In this document: one piece after another, positions 50,136 through 55,084 of the stretch
Position numbering within the stretch: position 1 is the stretch's first letter
Layout: each line of letters starts with the position of its first letter
Assembly: GCA_959347315.1 (NCBI GenBank)
Contig: OY365817.1
Span: 28,180,411 to 28,244,410 of the forward strand
Direction of reading: 5' to 3'
Source: Bimastos eiseni
Lineage: Eukaryota > Annelida > Clitellata > Crassiclitellata > Lumbricidae
Length of the DNA stretch: 64,000 nucleotides
Made by a program: the position numbers and the translations under genes
Notes under the pieces: generated by a model
What the model saw: the letters and a program-made list of their open reading frames with translations, nothing else
Database searches by the model: none
Told to the model about the DNA's origin: nothing

Positions 50136-52401
50136 TAGTAATAATAATAGTAATAATAATAATAATAATAATAATAGTAATAATAATAGTGATAATAATA
50201 ATAATAATAAGAAGAAGAAGAAACAAACATAATAGAAAAAAAGTATTAATATTAATAATAGTAATAGAAAATGATAAGTAAGTAATAAATAATAATAATG
50301 GTAATAATAATAATAGCAAAAGCAACAGAAAACAGTAATAATAATGATATTGATAATAACAATAACTCTAGTAATAGAATATTAATAATAAAATAACAAT
50401 AAAAATCAATCAATAATGATATTAATCAATAAATAAATAATCGCAAATTATTAATAGTAATACTATTGTGTATATTTTCGTTAGATCAATTAATGGGAGC
50501 AGACAGAACGCTGTCTTTGCAATCTGCCCTTAAGCGTCATCTTTCAAAACCTGGTCTGACTGCTAAGCAAGAAAATTCCATTACCTAAATTCGCTAAACA
50601 GGAAATTGCAAAGAAGACCGTAAGGACCAAATAATAAAAAATTAAACTGCTTAATTCTAATTTCCTTATTGATACCAATCCTTCTTTCTAGCACTAATTC
50701 ATTTACTAATTTTAATCCTTACTAATACCAATTCCTTTACTAATGCTAATTTCTTTACTAGTACCGATACTTACTGATACTAATTCCTTTACTAATATCA
50801 ATATGTTGTCGCTCAGCGCCATCGATTACGATTCAGAAACGAGGACCGTGGGGCAGAGACTGGTTCTGATCGATGAGGTCAGGCTGCAGAGACGGGGAAC
50901 CAGCGTCCAGTGACCGCCCCAGGGTTAATTGCCACCGTAAAGAAAAATATTGAATCATAAATAGCGGGAGACAGCTGACCGGGAGAGCAGCAGGCAATGG
51001 AAGTCGCCAAACACTGAATGGCTTTCTGCAGTTCTTCCCACTGACTAAGGAAACTCCACAGGAAATTGCAGAAGAGACGGTCAGTGCTAGATTACGAGCA
51101 GGTTAAAAGTACTTCAAAGGGAGACGGTCTCCCAGTTGTGGAACTCAAAATTAGTCTAATCAAATGGACTTGATTGGAGAAAAACCATGGTGAATAGACT
51201 GGTTTCCTGAACGAACTAGTCTCCTGAATTAACTAGCATCCTAAAAAACTGGTTTCCTAAACATAACAGTCTCCTGAATAAATTGGTCTTCTGAATAAAC
51301 TGATCTCCTAAATAAATTGGTCTCCTGAATAAACTGGTCTCCTTATTAAACTGCTCTTCCTAAAACCTGCCCCCTCTGGATCAACTGACCGTCGGTCGCC
51401 GAGAAATTTTGTATCATTAATATCACATCATACATTACATCAAGTTAAGAATCCGTTTAATATCCAAGTCCAGTTCTAATAACCATTTCTTACTCCAAAG
51501 GCAACAGTCACATCATCGCCGAGCGCTCTTACTGTTCAGTTTTTGGCCATTCACTAGTATACGACTTTTAAAAATATAACCTCTGTCAAACGTGGATAAT
51601 ATCTTCGGATCCTTTCCCTCCCACCCAGGGTCGTTTCCCTCCCACCCAGGGTCGTTTCCCTCCCACCCAGGGTCGTTTCCCTCCCACCCAGGGTCGTTTT
51701 CCTCCCCCTCTCAAACCCCCATAAAAGCAAACGGGCTGTGCAAATAGCGAGTCTCTCCAACCAAAGGACGCAATAACTTAGTCGCTCTAGTCTGGCAAAG
51801 CGGCCACCAAAGAAGAAATGACAAAAAAACTCTCAGACTAATTGAGTGATCGATCGATCCACTCATTGAATGGGCGTCCTTCACGGAGGGTACGAGGGTC
51901 GCCGGTACCCCACTTTTCTGACTGGGAAACACCGAGCCCCCAACTTTTAATACCCAGAGAAAACAGCATGCGATATCATTTTCGCCGTGCAGCGTTCTCG
52001 TATAGGTTTTCAACACGCATTTCAGCCCTACATCAGATCAGCTGTCGACGGGATCTGTTGGTTGATTCCGCGTGGGTGCGTGGGACCAACGCTGGCGGCT
52101 CTTTCAAATCACTGAGCACTATTTTGCTAACTGAATCTTTTATGTAGAACATTCGTTAGTAATGTCATAATCATAAAAAATAATTTTTTAAATTCCAATT
52201 ACGCAGGTCAGACTTAGACTTTGTTGGCATATTTTTAGAGCTAATATTTCCAACACGCGGACACTTTAAAAAACAAAATGATGATGATGACATAACAATA
52301 ATAATAGTAGTAGTAGTAGCAGTAGTAGTGATAGGGAAGGAGTGGAAGTGGTGGGAGAATTAGTAGTAGTAGTAGGAGGTGGAGTAGGTGAAGTAGTAGT
52401 A

Positions 52402-52439
<38 letters not shown>

Positions 52440-54033
52440 TCTCGTTTAATTTCAAACTGACAAAGCGCAGTATGATGAAGGCGCTTATTATATACGTTAT
52501 ACATTCCGAACAGAGCAACAGCAGACTTACTTACTTATTAAACGACAGCCGCAGCAACAGCAGCAGCCAGCGTCTGATGCATCACCATCACCATAAATGT
52601 CAACCTCACATGGACAGAAAGTGGCCTCGTTTCCGTTTACTGGACCAGGAGCAGTTCCTGGAGCCCCCCTATCGGATTCGAGTCTCATGTCAGGGTTATT
52701 ATTCTATGACATAGAATACTGTCATACGGCAAACGAATCACTGACACACCGCCGCTGCAAGCGCTTTGGCAGTGCCAGTCCGAAGCCTAGACAAAGGAGG
52801 AGGGCGACACTAATGATCATTGCTACGGTATCACACAGTGTTATTAAACGGAAACTATGATCATAAACTCCCTCACTGCTTGCACTCTGGCGCGCCAGTC
52901 CCAAAACTGGATAAAGCAGGAGGGCGACGCTAATGATTTCTGTCATCACACAGTCTCGTTAAACTTAAACTACTACCAAGTTACTGCAAGGGAAAACGGG
53001 AACAATATTCCGAGTTATTCCCAGAAATCCCTTCATTTGCGACCTTTGCATTGGTGCAGGTAATAACGAGAGCACAGCAGGTTGTTAGTACCAACCGATT
53101 ATTCGCAGAGCCATCAAAGGCCGAGGTGGACAACCTAACTGGGCAATCTGTCGTCAGATGTCGTCTGACTCCAGCAGTCAACATAGCGTGACACGACAAG
53201 ACTGAAGCGTCGCATGTACGTGTATAGAGAGGCGACGAAAGACATTGTAATATTGCACGACGCAGCAACGCGGCTTATTGCGAGCGACTCGCTTGTATTG
53301 CATGACATCACGGTCTTTAAGTAGGAACTACATGTACGTACAGTGCGGGTCTTAAATGCGAAGAAGTTCCGAGGGGAGATGACTTTAATGTAGCGTGTAA
53401 TGTAATGTAATTGAAATGTGATGTAATGTATATCTGTGTAAATTTCTCAGAGCCCCAAAAGCCACGTGAGGGAGACCAGCTTATTCACCGGCGCAGCGTG
53501 TGAACCTGGACGCGTATCAAAATGAAATGCCCAAAAACTAATGGCAATGTTAACACAATAAAAATAAACGTTTGAAATGGCAACATTTAACGCAACACCG
53601 CAAAACTAAATTCTAAGAAGTCAATATTTAACCCTACTATGTAAAAATACAAATCTGAAAGTCAATATTTAACCACACTATGTAAAAATAAAATTCTGAA
53701 AATGCAATATTTGATAAAACACAATTTTATTTGATCTCAATATTTAACCTGACACTGTCAAAATAAATTCCTGAAAAGGCAACTTTCCTGCTGCACTGTT
53801 TATTTGGAATGGTGTGTATGGTAGTAATGTCTCAATGCCAACCACCACAACTGAACCAAGCACCGCTTGCTTAAGCGGCAACACCATCTGCCAACTACAA
53901 TGCTTTAACTGTAGCTTAAAGAAGTCGTCACCTACTTACTTACTCACTTATTTCACGGTGCATAAAACACCCACGTGCGAAGGAATTAATCAGGTGGATA
54001 GATGGAAAAGCTAGGCAAACAAGTGTGGACAGA

Positions 54034-54083
<50 letters not shown>

Positions 54084-54450
54084 TCAGTCCATACATTGAA
54101 CATACAGAGAGGCAGAGAAACAAAGAGTCAGACAAACTTGGACCATACACGTAGACAGAAGAGACAGACGGATGAGAAGTGGGGATCAGAAGACATAGTT
54201 GGGGAGGCAGTAACGACCCTCAGGAAGAGGGCAACGGAGAAACACCAGTAATCAATCGTATGCATATAAATATTATATATATATATATGCACAGAGAGAT
54301 TGAAATACACGATTGTATATAAATGTAATGTAATTATAATTACCTGGCCTGCAAGATTGCCTCTATCCAGATCGTGCACTCCGTCTCTGTCTCCGTACGT
54401 AGTTCGTACTGTCTTTGTCCTTCCTTGCGGTAGTATATTGCAAAGCAATA
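14469..54450 (-). CDS. RASGRF: Ras-specific guanine nucleotide-releasing factor (RASGRF1/2 type), 27 coding exons found, 5' partial
   Basis: Conceptual splicing of 27 minus-strand exons (each listed separately) gives about 1,440 residues. The domain order matches RasGRF1/2: end of PH1, coiled coil, IQ motif ([13 protein letters not shown]), DH, PH2, REM, a long Ser/Pro/Thr-rich linker, a second REM-linked helix segment, and a CDC25 RasGEF catalytic domain ending [12 protein letters not shown]. In mammals these proteins bind Ca2+/calmodulin through the IQ motif and exchange GDP for GTP on Ras (CDC25) and Rac (DH) at neuronal membranes. Nearly every junction has GT-AG borders and consistent phase. 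Exceptions are one GC donor (exon 11) and an unresolved step around exon 17. The start codon and first PH half were not found and probably lie beyond 64000. Whether this is the single pre-duplication RASGRF cannot be told from the window. SOS and RasGRP lack this PH-IQ-DH-PH order. Confidence 0.92.
14720..14880. repeat. (GATAAAG)-like purine tract between RASGRF exons 26 and 27
   Basis: Plus strand is runs of 'gataaag' and 'gataaaggcaaag' variants. The sense transcript is therefore a long CU-rich stretch just after the exon 26 donor, a possible pyrimidine-tract-binding region. Confidence 0.55.
14888..14956 (-). CDS. RASGRF: RASGRF exon 26: helical hairpin side of CDC25 domain
   Basis: Encodes [20 protein letters not shown] and HRR. 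Human has [23 protein letters not shown]. The following intron (14586-14887) holds a long pyrimidine-rich tract on the sense strand. Confidence 0.94.
15409..15526 (-). CDS. RASGRF: RASGRF exon 25: CDC25 domain, [10 protein letters not shown] motif
   Basis: Encodes [20 protein letters not shown] and [32 protein letters not shown] is the signature helix of RasGEF domains. Confidence 0.97.
15635..15692. repeat. 19-bp tandem repeat, three copies
   Basis: Unit 'acaaagtagggctagggtg' is repeated three times without change, 109 bp beyond RASGRF exon 25. Confidence 0.8.
15826..15864. repeat. Perfect 18-bp inverted repeat with 3-base loop
   Basis: Left arm 'ataagtacacgcaagacg' (15826-15843), spacer 'tat', right arm its exact complement (15847-15864). 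Flanks continue as an imperfect palindrome. It lies in the RASGRF intron between exons 24 and 25. Confidence 0.9.
15866..15990 (-). repeat. SINE family E fragment (tRNA-like), reversed
   Basis: 'gcgaaggacttgctcacggt' recurs as 'gcgaaggacttgctcaaggt' at 27836. It is a reversed form of a tRNA-like SINE with a 'gaccttgagcaag' core, as at 18352-18567. Confidence 0.5.
16098..16177 (-). CDS. RASGRF: RASGRF exon 24: CDC25 domain
   Basis: Encodes [20 protein letters not shown] and MRDALH, matching [25 protein letters not shown]. Confidence 0.95.
16322..16560. repeat. (CA)n followed by (AAT)n-rich microsatellite
   Basis: (CA)n at 16326-16340, then AT-rich and repeated 'aataataat' with interruptions. 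It lies in the intron between exons 23 and 24 and holds no gene. Confidence 0.85.
16655..16852 (-). CDS. RASGRF: RASGRF exon 23: CDC25 catalytic core
   Basis: Encodes [40 protein letters not shown] and [20 protein letters not shown]. This is the hallmark Ras-contacting core and settles the family identity. Confidence 0.97.
17315..17402 (+). repeat. Family B repeat
   Basis: 'ggataaaggaggagagcaac' followed by 'cccacagtgttgctgaactg', the shared order of the family. Confidence 0.75.
17418..17502 (-). CDS. RASGRF: RASGRF exon 22: CDC25 domain
   Basis: Encodes [20 protein letters not shown] and LVSKRFNE. Matches the conserved EEFFGQGWMK...TKHFND. Confidence 0.9.
17696..17793 (-). CDS. RASGRF: RASGRF exon 21: start of CDC25 RasGEF domain
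   Basis: Encodes [20 protein letters not shown] and [12 protein letters not shown]. Human has [27 protein letters not shown]. Confidence 0.92.
18044..18299 (-). mobile_element. 5'-truncated LINE ORF2 tail with 11-bp target-site duplication
   Basis: Minus strand reads [20 protein letters not shown], then after frame changes [10 protein letters not shown] and [19 protein letters not shown]. This is the C-terminal end of a LINE ORF2 protein common in invertebrates. 'ttgcatggctg' flanks it at 18033-18043 and 18300-18310, so insertion into SINE A is direct. Frameshifts make it dead. A second end of the same family is at 57936-58050. Confidence 0.85.
18352..18567 (+). repeat. SINE family E, tRNA-derived
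   Basis: Contains a perfect B box 'ggttcgaaccc' at 18411-18421 and 'gaccttggacaagttgctca', a MIR/CORE-like motif. It sits within the SINE A copy. Confidence 0.6.
18638..18820 (-). CDS. RASGRF: RASGRF exon 20: helix block before CDC25
   Basis: Encodes [40 protein letters not shown] and a diverged tail ending EALLSPPE. It aligns with DFETNDELKCKVIGFLEEVM in human. Confidence 0.9.
19335..19405 (+). repeat. Family C (L2-like) fragment
   Basis: 'atttatatagcacctctcaa' then 'tttagaggcactccttgctc'. Confidence 0.55.
19507..19616 (-). CDS. RASGRF: RASGRF exon 19: helix block before CDC25
   Basis: Encodes [20 protein letters not shown] and [16 protein letters not shown]. Human has [27 protein letters not shown]. 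Confidence 0.9.
19905..20090 (-). repeat. SINE family A copy, reversed
   Basis: Begins 'cgtttaatttcaaactgaca' after an 'aataataacaac' tail and passes through 'gatgacgagttattacagga'. Confidence 0.78.
20400..20500 (-). CDS. RASGRF: RASGRF exon 18: Ala-rich segment before the second helix block
   Basis: Encodes [20 protein letters not shown] and then [13 protein letters not shown]. It aligns with human SALSAASAFAIATAGANEG. Donor gtcagt. Confidence 0.83.
20618..20850 (+). repeat. Family B repeat, two copies in tandem
   Basis: Two ~110-bp units, each starting 'ctctgccacgg' or 'ctctgccatgg' and ending 'gttaaaccaaaact' or 'attaaaccaaaact'. Joined copies at 52762 show the same spacing. Confidence 0.8.
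21117..21200 (-). CDS. RASGRF: RASGRF exon 17, reading frame uncertain
   Basis: Between acceptor cagtag and donor gtttgt two frames are open. Phase 0 reads [18 protein letters not shown] and resembles human LFSYNNGVVMTSCRELDN. Phase 2 reads [18 protein letters not shown] and joins exon 18 in frame. Either choice leaves one junction unexplained, so a small exon may be missing nearby. Confidence 0.5.
21691..21798 (-). repeat. Family B repeat, reversed
   Basis: 'gcgtcgccctcctccttcat' and 'gggactggcaccgtcagagt'. Confidence 0.78.
21835..21905 (-). repeat. Family C (L2-like) 3' end, reversed
   Basis: 'ctggggttggcagcgctcct' and 'ggtgatatataaaccct', the 'gcgctatataaat' type end. Confidence 0.55.
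22061..22130. repeat. (GGA)n tract, possible but weak RASGRF exon
   Basis: A 70-bp GGA/GAA tract. On the minus strand, between AG at 22131-22132 and GT at 22059-22060, it would encode [23 protein letters not shown] in exactly the phase that connects exon 16 to exon 17 and on to 18. The acceptor lacks a pyrimidine tract, so I treat it as a microsatellite first. Confidence 0.3.
22203..22290 (+). repeat. Family C (L2-like) fragment
   Basis: 'atttatatagcgcctcttca' and 'ctactcagaggcgctctttg', the clearest copy of the family. Confidence 0.65.
22390..23256 (-). CDS. RASGRF: RASGRF exon 16: long Ser/Pro/Thr-rich linker exon
   Basis: An 867-nt exon, far longer than its neighbours and GC-rich. It encodes about 289 residues of Ser/Thr/Pro-rich sequence with repeated RRATSP and RAPSP/RAPTP cassettes, probably proline-directed or basophilic phosphorylation sites. 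Phase with exon 15 agrees. The end is less sure: TCAG|gtttgt ends in phase 1, while CTC|gtaaaa at 22402 would end in phase 0. Confidence 0.78.
23996..24273 (-). CDS. RASGRF: RASGRF exon 15: Ser/Pro-rich linker
   Basis: Open for 92 codons: [20 protein letters not shown] to GGMPSGFRK. The acceptor cctttag at 24274-24275 is the one that fits exon 14. The [13 protein letters not shown] stretch loosely recalls human GEPPKSPRATRKF. Confidence 0.78.
24700..24911 (-). CDS. RASGRF: RASGRF exon 14: REM (RasGEF N-terminal) motif
   Basis: Encodes [40 protein letters not shown] and a diverged tail ending SIQSNH. The donor cg|gtaaga is supported by phase with the next exon. Confidence 0.9.
25165..25240 (-). 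CDS. RASGRF: RASGRF exon 13: start of REM region
   Basis: Encodes [20 protein letters not shown] and then CKVPQ. Human has SDASLYCDDVDIRFSKTMNSCKVLQ. Confidence 0.93.
25920..26150. repeat. (TTA/ATC)n microsatellite
   Basis: About 230 bp of imperfect 'attattatcatcat' in the intron between exons 12 and 13. No gene. Confidence 0.9.
26256..26338 (-). CDS. RASGRF: RASGRF exon 12: link between PH2 and REM
   Basis: Encodes [20 protein letters not shown] and then VTMPQSV. The human counterpart is [27 protein letters not shown]. Donor gtacgg. Confidence 0.87.
26994..27205 (-). CDS. RASGRF: RASGRF exon 11: end of PH domain 2, GC splice donor
   Basis: Encodes an inserted Ser/Gln-rich loop, then [20 protein letters not shown] and [20 protein letters not shown]. 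The last part matches human TVILVASSRQEKAAWTSDISQ. The only donor in phase is CACAG|gcaagg, a GC-AG intron. Confidence 0.9.
27312..27535 (-). repeat. SINE family A copy, reversed
   Basis: 'tttcaatttcaaactgacaa', 'gatgacaagttattacatga' and 'tagcgaaagaaggaccagtc'. Close to full length. It lies just upstream of RASGRF exon 11. Confidence 0.8.
27588..27665 (+). mobile_element. Possible hAT-type terminal sequence
   Basis: 'cagcggttctcgactttttt' followed by 'gctgtaccaccagg' resembles the end of Charlie-like non-autonomous hAT elements. I did not find the opposite inverted end nearby. Confidence 0.3.
27830..27965 (-). repeat. SINE family E, reversed
   Basis: 'gcgaaggacttgctcaaggt' and, read on the minus strand, a B-box-like 'ggtttcgactc'. 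Confidence 0.55.
28060..28138 (-). CDS. RASGRF: RASGRF exon 10: PH domain 2
   Basis: Encodes [20 protein letters not shown] and then VNYDDD. This aligns with NGVISLIDCTLLEEPES. Acceptor tttcag, donor gtaatt, phase 0 to 1. Confidence 0.9.
30988..31088 (-). repeat. Family B repeat, reversed
   Basis: 'cagttaaatgacacaatgtg', 'ccctcctccgttatccaggc'. Confidence 0.78.
31576..31656 (+). repeat. Dispersed ~80-bp repeat, copy 1
   Basis: 'gagactgctgatgctgtgat' and 'acttcagtgcacttgatata'. The near-identical reverse complement is at 36885-36965. Confidence 0.85.
32226..32401 (-). CDS. RASGRF: RASGRF exon 9: PH domain 2
   Basis: Encodes [20 protein letters not shown], then a Lys/Arg-rich stretch, and [20 protein letters not shown]. 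The human counterpart is SLIQVPMSEKG...[21 protein letters not shown]. Confidence 0.93.
32966..33040 (-). repeat. Family B repeat, reversed
   Basis: 'tgccctcctccttaatccag' and 'ggcttgggattggcactgcc'. Confidence 0.75.
33345..33430 (+). repeat. Family C (L2-like) fragment
   Basis: 'gagaatttatatagcgacct' and following sequence. A second short copy, 'aatttatatagctccacttg', ends at about 33615. Confidence 0.5.
33653..33770 (-). CDS. RASGRF: RASGRF exon 8: DH-PH2 junction
   Basis: Encodes [20 protein letters not shown] and then [19 protein letters not shown]. This is one of the most conserved RasGRF segments. A family C repeat ends about 30 bp beyond its donor. Confidence 0.95.
33845..34076. repeat. 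(AATG)n-type microsatellite at the exon 7 donor
   Basis: Irregular 'gaatgaatgaac' units over about 230 bp, reaching the GT of RASGRF exon 7. Confidence 0.85.
34077..34187 (-). CDS. RASGRF: RASGRF exon 7: DH domain, end
   Basis: Encodes [20 protein letters not shown] and then [17 protein letters not shown], nearly identical to the mammalian protein. The donor gt runs straight into a (TTCA)n stretch. Confidence 0.94.
34768..34958 (-). CDS. RASGRF: RASGRF exon 6: DH domain
   Basis: Encodes [20 protein letters not shown] and on to [12 protein letters not shown]. It carries the conserved YQEFVRNH and FLTYPMFQ positions. With acceptor cgcag the product is one residue shorter than human at LAD. 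Confidence 0.92.
36885..36965 (-). repeat. Dispersed ~80-bp repeat, copy 2 (inverted)
   Basis: Reverse complement of 31576-31656 with only a few changes. Confidence 0.85.
38165..38325. repeat. (CA)n / (CACG)n microsatellite
   Basis: About 160 bp of 'cacacacacgctcacaca' type repeats, with a CG-containing middle. Confidence 0.9.
38333..38636. repeat. Local duplication, copy 1
   Basis: Runs from 'taaaagaggtgtttaaggaa' through 'gagaggcgctatataaatct' to 'ctcggcagagggcgcgtgcg'. It is matched in order by 38933-39232. Confidence 0.85.
38783..38862 (-). repeat. Family B repeat, reversed, between the two duplicated blocks
   Basis: 'agcgtcgccctcctccttta' and 'gactggcgctgtcagagttc'. Confidence 0.75.
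38933..39232. repeat. Local duplication, copy 2
   Basis: Same order of landmarks as 38333-38636: 'cagttttagaact', 'gagaggcgctatataaat', 'cattacgcctgggtcaaga', 'ctcggcagagggcgcgtgca'. Confidence 0.85.
39621..39700 (-). CDS. RASGRF: RASGRF exon 5: DH domain
   Basis: Encodes [20 protein letters not shown] and then NWPTLVL. Human has SETIMFLHQIFYQGLKARIS. It is an 80-nt exon in correct phase (2 then 1). Confidence 0.92.
40777..41030 (-). CDS. RASGRF: RASGRF exon 4: IQ motif and start of DH domain
   Basis: [15 protein letters not shown] is the IQ calmodulin-binding helix. [20 protein letters not shown] and [20 protein letters not shown] match conserved segment 1 of the RasGRF DH domain almost residue for residue. 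Confidence 0.95.
41041..41240. repeat. (CAT/CGT)n microsatellite beside RASGRF exon 4
   Basis: About 180 bp of 'catcatcgtcatcatcat'. It starts about 10 bp upstream of the exon 4 acceptor on the sense strand, where it reads (ATG)n. Confidence 0.9.
42475..42690. repeat. 23-bp minisatellite, about nine copies
   Basis: Units follow 'acaatgcccttgtacgt' plus a variable 6-base end ('aatgag', 'gaaaag', 'caggag'). Confidence 0.75.
43203..43315. repeat. Dispersed repeat D, copy 1
   Basis: 'gctgtcgacggtaatccgtt' and 'cacgcttgtgcgtggg' match 52036-52145 in the same order and orientation. A family C end follows 40 bp later. Confidence 0.7.
44205..44258. repeat. (GAAC/GAAT)n microsatellite at the exon 3 donor
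   Basis: Perfect tetranucleotides, reaching within three bases of the RASGRF exon 3 donor. Confidence 0.9.
44262..44342 (-). CDS. RASGRF: RASGRF exon 3: lead-in to the IQ motif
   Basis: Encodes [20 protein letters not shown] and then EIKKIKK. The human counterpart ends DIKKIKK before VQSF. The intron begins directly in a (TTCA)n microsatellite. Confidence 0.9.
44629..44895. repeat. 48-bp minisatellite (five copies) ending in (CAT)n
   Basis: Each unit is 'aacaccgccaccgtcgtc' followed by (atc)n, 'ataatt' and 'atcatcatc'. Copies begin at 44629, 44677, 44725, 44773 and 44821 with practically no divergence. Confidence 0.9.
45283..45312. repeat. (TC)n microsatellite
   Basis: 'tctctctctctctctctctc' run, followed by TA-rich 'atatatatatg'. 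Confidence 0.9.
45556..45630. repeat. Perfect (TTA)n microsatellite
   Basis: About 24 uninterrupted 'tta' units, then four 'caagcaatt' units to about 45672. Confidence 0.95.
46120..46267 (-). CDS. RASGRF: RASGRF exon 2: coiled coil
   Basis: Encodes [20 protein letters not shown] through [12 protein letters not shown], matching human YRTLATEHEALMQKYLHLLQ. The start at 46267 fits the phase of exon 1; a second AG would give 46261. The donor is a weaker gtcaga. Confidence 0.87.
46381..46640. repeat. 18-bp satellite, about 14 units, just upstream of RASGRF exon 2
   Basis: Unit 'attgcaatttgatattaa' with variants 'attgcaatttgaagtcat' and 'attgcaatgtgaaatgaa' in a repeating order. Because 18 is a multiple of 3, frames stay open on both strands (88 codons plus, 82 minus). 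I do not regard these as genes. Confidence 0.9.
46641..47234. other. Intronic sequence, nothing recognised
   Basis: Includes weak tandem similarity ('gaagggccctcgg' and 'gagggaccctcgg') at 46870-46950. No exon of RASGRF or other gene found. Confidence 0.5.
47235..47863. repeat. (AAT/GAT)n microsatellite, about 600 bp, left of the retroelement
   Basis: Imperfect 'aataataatgataat'. It is open in two frames on the plus strand only because the unit is 3 bp; the poly-Ile and poly-Asn products are artefacts. Confidence 0.95.
47865..50042 (+). mobile_element. Non-LTR retrotransposon ORF: reverse transcriptase, CCHC finger and restriction-like endonuclease; 5' truncated
   Basis: An uninterrupted ~725-codon frame. 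It begins inside the RT N-terminal region ([28 protein letters not shown]). RT landmarks in order: [29 protein letters not shown] with catalytic Asp at 48327-48329; [15 protein letters not shown] at 48567-48581 supplying the other two Asp; then the [11 protein letters not shown] region. A thumb-like segment follows. C-terminal CHQC...H...C at 49488-49541 spaces as C-x2-C-x9-H-x3-C. After it come [21 protein letters not shown] and [10 protein letters not shown], the PD-(D/E)xK layout of restriction-like endonucleases in site-specific LINEs (R2/R4/NeSL groups). YLDD instead of YADD is unlike R2; I cannot assign a clade. No start codon of its own: the microsatellite frame runs into it. It lies antisense within a RASGRF intron. 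Confidence 0.88.
50043..50085 (+). other. Short 3' UTR of the retroelement
   Basis: About 40 bp between the TAG stop and the (TAA)n run, including 'catcatgggcgataacaaca'. Confidence 0.5.
50083..50460. repeat. (TAA)n microsatellite, right of the retroelement
   Basis: About 45 nearly perfect units to 50210, then degraded AAT/AAG repeats to about 50460. It may be the element's own tail or the target. Confidence 0.9.
50690..50802. repeat. Degenerate tandem repeat of about 20 bp
   Basis: Five or six variants of 'cctttactaataccaatt'. Confidence 0.6.
50803..51170. other. Unique intronic sequence, nothing assigned
   Basis: A small plus-strand frame at about 50802-50912 reads [20 protein letters not shown] and stops after 37 codons. 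Composition is gene-like but no family is recognised. Confidence 0.3.
51185..51365. repeat. Degenerate 17-18-bp tandem repeat
   Basis: About ten variants of 'ctcctgaataaactggt'. Confidence 0.7.
51610..51708. repeat. 21-bp minisatellite, four to five copies
   Basis: Unit contains 'gtttccctcccacccaggg'. Copies are identical except the last. Confidence 0.88.
52036..52145. repeat. Dispersed repeat D, copy 2
   Basis: 'gctgtcgacgggatctgttg' and 'attttgctaactgaatc' match 43203-43315. Confidence 0.7.
52286..52480 (-). repeat. (GTA)n and (AAT)n run ending in a SINE family A 3' end
   Basis: (AAT)n at 52403-52438 abuts 'cgtttaatttcaaactgaca', the reversed 3' end of SINE A. Here the microsatellite is clearly the SINE tail. 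Confidence 0.8.
52762..52972 (+). repeat. Family B repeat, two copies in tandem
   Basis: 'ggaggagggcgacactaatg' at about 52795 and 'caggagggcgacgctaatga' at about 52917. Confidence 0.82.
53565..53785. repeat. Degenerate ~50-bp tandem repeat, about four units
   Basis: Recurring 'gtcaatatttaacc', 'ctatgtaaaaata' and 'attctgaaaa'. Confidence 0.65.
54033..54081. repeat. (GACA)n microsatellite
   Basis: 'cagacagacagacagacaga' run. A second run is at 54597-54632, so exon 1 found (54344-54450) lies between two. Confidence 0.9.
54344..54450 (-). CDS. RASGRF: RASGRF exon 1 found: C-terminal half of PH domain 1
   Basis: Encodes [20 protein letters not shown] and then [15 protein letters not shown]. 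This aligns with the human HYFTVNF...ALELRTEDAKDCDEWVAAIAHAS, including the invariant PH tryptophan. The acceptor is tttgtag and the donor gtaatt. It ends two bases into the Ser codon completed by the next exon. Confidence 0.82.
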
Positions 54451-54594
54451 CTACAAAGACCATTACAGAAATGTCACATCACTCAAACGCATATACATGT
54501 GACCAACGGATGACTAGCAACCCCTTCATCCATTGCACATTTACCTATTATAGTGTTAAGGTAGATAGCATAAAAAATGTATAAATAGAAAGAC

Positions 54595-54638
<44 letters not shown>

Positions 54639-54811
54639 TATATAAATAGATAGATAGACAGATAGTCAAATAGAGCGCAGAGCAATACCGCAACAAAACG
54701 CCATCTCATGCAGTCGAGCAATCAACGACCACTTATCTTAATAATTGTTGTCTCTTCAGAGTTCGTCTTCACCGGCGTCTGATCACTAGTGCACCCAAAC
54801 AGAGGCTTAGC

Positions 54812-55084
54812 CACCCCACCCCACCCCACCCCACCCCACCCCACCCCACCCCACCCCACCCCACCCCACCCCACCCCACCCCACCCCACCCCACCCCACC
54901 CCACCCCACCCCACCCCACCCCACCCCACCCCACCCCACCCCACCCCACCCCACCCCACCCCACCCCACCCCACCCCACCCCACCCCACCCCACCCCACC
55001 CCACCCCACCCCACCCCACCCCACCCCACCCCACCCCACCCCACCCCACCCCACCCCACCCCACCCCACCCCACCCCACCCCAC
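54812..55084. repeat. (CCCCA)n array, about 54 pure copies
   Basis: No interruption over about 273 bp. The minus strand, which is the RASGRF sense strand, reads (TGGGG)n, a dense G-quadruplex-forming sequence. The long GWGGV frames it creates are artefacts. Confidence 0.97.
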
